Shown here piece after piece: positions 63,271 to 64,000 of a DNA stretch of 64,000 nt. Every line of letters starts with the position of its first letter. Within the stretch, counting starts at the first letter, position 1. A model generated the notes under the pieces. It was not told the origin of the DNA. It saw nothing but the letters and a program-made list of their open reading frames with translations, and did no database searches. Source of the DNA: Siphonodentalium dalli (taxonomy: Eukaryota; Mollusca; Scaphopoda; Gadilida; Siphonodentaliidae); contig CP136062.1 in assembly GCA_032622095.1 (NCBI GenBank), positions 231,276,578 through 231,340,577 of the forward strand, in the 5' to 3' direction. The position numbers and the translations under genes were made by a program.

Positions 63271-63764
63271 TCAACAGTTATGGGAGACCTAGGATCAGAT
63301 TGAAGTTCCCCAGTTAATGTTGGTGATGTTCACCCATTAGTCACCTCGATTTGTTGAATAAATAACTAAATGACCGGTAAACATGGGAAAAACTTGATAT
63401 ACAGCCATGTCGCTTCAGAATACTTATTCTCCGGGTCTATGTTTGAACAATATATATTACAACAGGGATCGCCCGATAAGCACGTAACACTTTGGGTTAG
63501 ACCGAGGTGACGCCACGTTTTTCAGGATTGTGCATATCTTAATAATTGATAAATTATTTGCATACCAGAACAGTTGTTTCGTTAGCATGTGATGTACACA
63601 AAGGGCATCTCAATTACGCCGATAGGTAACTTTAAAATTCGTCAACATGTAGATGTGTAATTTATGTATGTCAGGCTATCAAAATATATACATACACAGT
63701 ACAACAAAGCTATCTGTATACACAGCGACAGCATAACACAGGTAGAAAGCGAATGTACATGACA

Positions 63765-64000
63765 CTTAGGCTTCATCTTCTCTGGAAAGTTTCTTTATTA
63801 TCAAATTTCTATAAAAACTTCTTCACATATATTCTATTTCTTTTTTAGTTTAGTTTCTCTACATCCCCGGATTGGCAGATGACAAATTGCATAATCAAGG
63901 ATCCCGATGGGTGTACATCACAATATTCACCATCTGGGAACTTCAATCTGAGTCTATGTCTCTCATAGCAGATGAGGCCAAAGCAGAATGAGGTCCCCAG
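63765..64000. mobile_element. Family G, long form, cut by the window edge
   Basis: GTTTCTTTATTATCAAATTT, TTCACCATCTGGGAACTTCA and GAATGAGGTCCCCAG at the very end. It continues beyond 64000. Confidence 0.62.

Overview
The window is animal (metazoan) genomic DNA. It is AT-rich, its one large host gene is cut into short exons by kilobase introns, and it is packed with tandem arrays and small DNA transposons. The host gene is on the minus strand and encodes a phospholipase C-epsilon (PLCE1-type) protein. 22 exons from 62417 down to 13467 join in one continuous frame of 1172 codons with consistent intron phases. They cover the helical/EF-hand region, X domain, acidic linker, Y domain, C2 and two Ras-association (RA) domains. 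The 5' third of the gene lies beyond 64000. The C-terminal exon is uncertain; a candidate is at 5098-5246. The gene content and repeats suggest an invertebrate bilaterian, perhaps a mollusc or another lophotrochozoan, but the species cannot be fixed from the sequence.

Layout in + coordinates: 1-5097, intergenic or 3' flank with MITEs. 5098-13466, probable last intron, holding a 46-bp minisatellite split by a hAT element (7306-8354) and a complete 4.27-kb DNA transposon (8667-12937) with perfect 33-bp terminal inverted repeats, a TTA target duplication and a ~1000-residue DDE-like transposase. 13467-16365, RA2. 20287-23911, RA1. 25938-30259, C2 and the end of Y. 31938-37600, Y. 39406-42059, X-Y linker. 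43376-49960, X. 55676-62417, region upstream of X. Introns hold four hAT-like elements, several piggyBac-like MITE families with TTAA ends, a Tc1-like palindromic MITE family, a palindromic family with a 10-bp target duplication, and a 4.37-kb foldback element.

The most unusual pattern is that more than half of the exons have a tandem array at one or both edges whose repeat unit contains the exon edge together with its splice site. Donor copies recur beside exons e3, e4, e9, e10, e11, e14, e15, e16, e17, e19, e20 and e21, and acceptor copies beside e12, e15 and e20. At e4 four extra donors keep the reading frame, and the sequence between them is open, so choice of donor could add 18-residue repeats to the protein. 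Together with MITEs lying 4-21 bp from splice sites, this locus looks like a dense record of splice-site duplication.

Exons are called e1 to e22 in transcription order within the window. All reading was by eye, without database searches, so names of repeat families are working labels.
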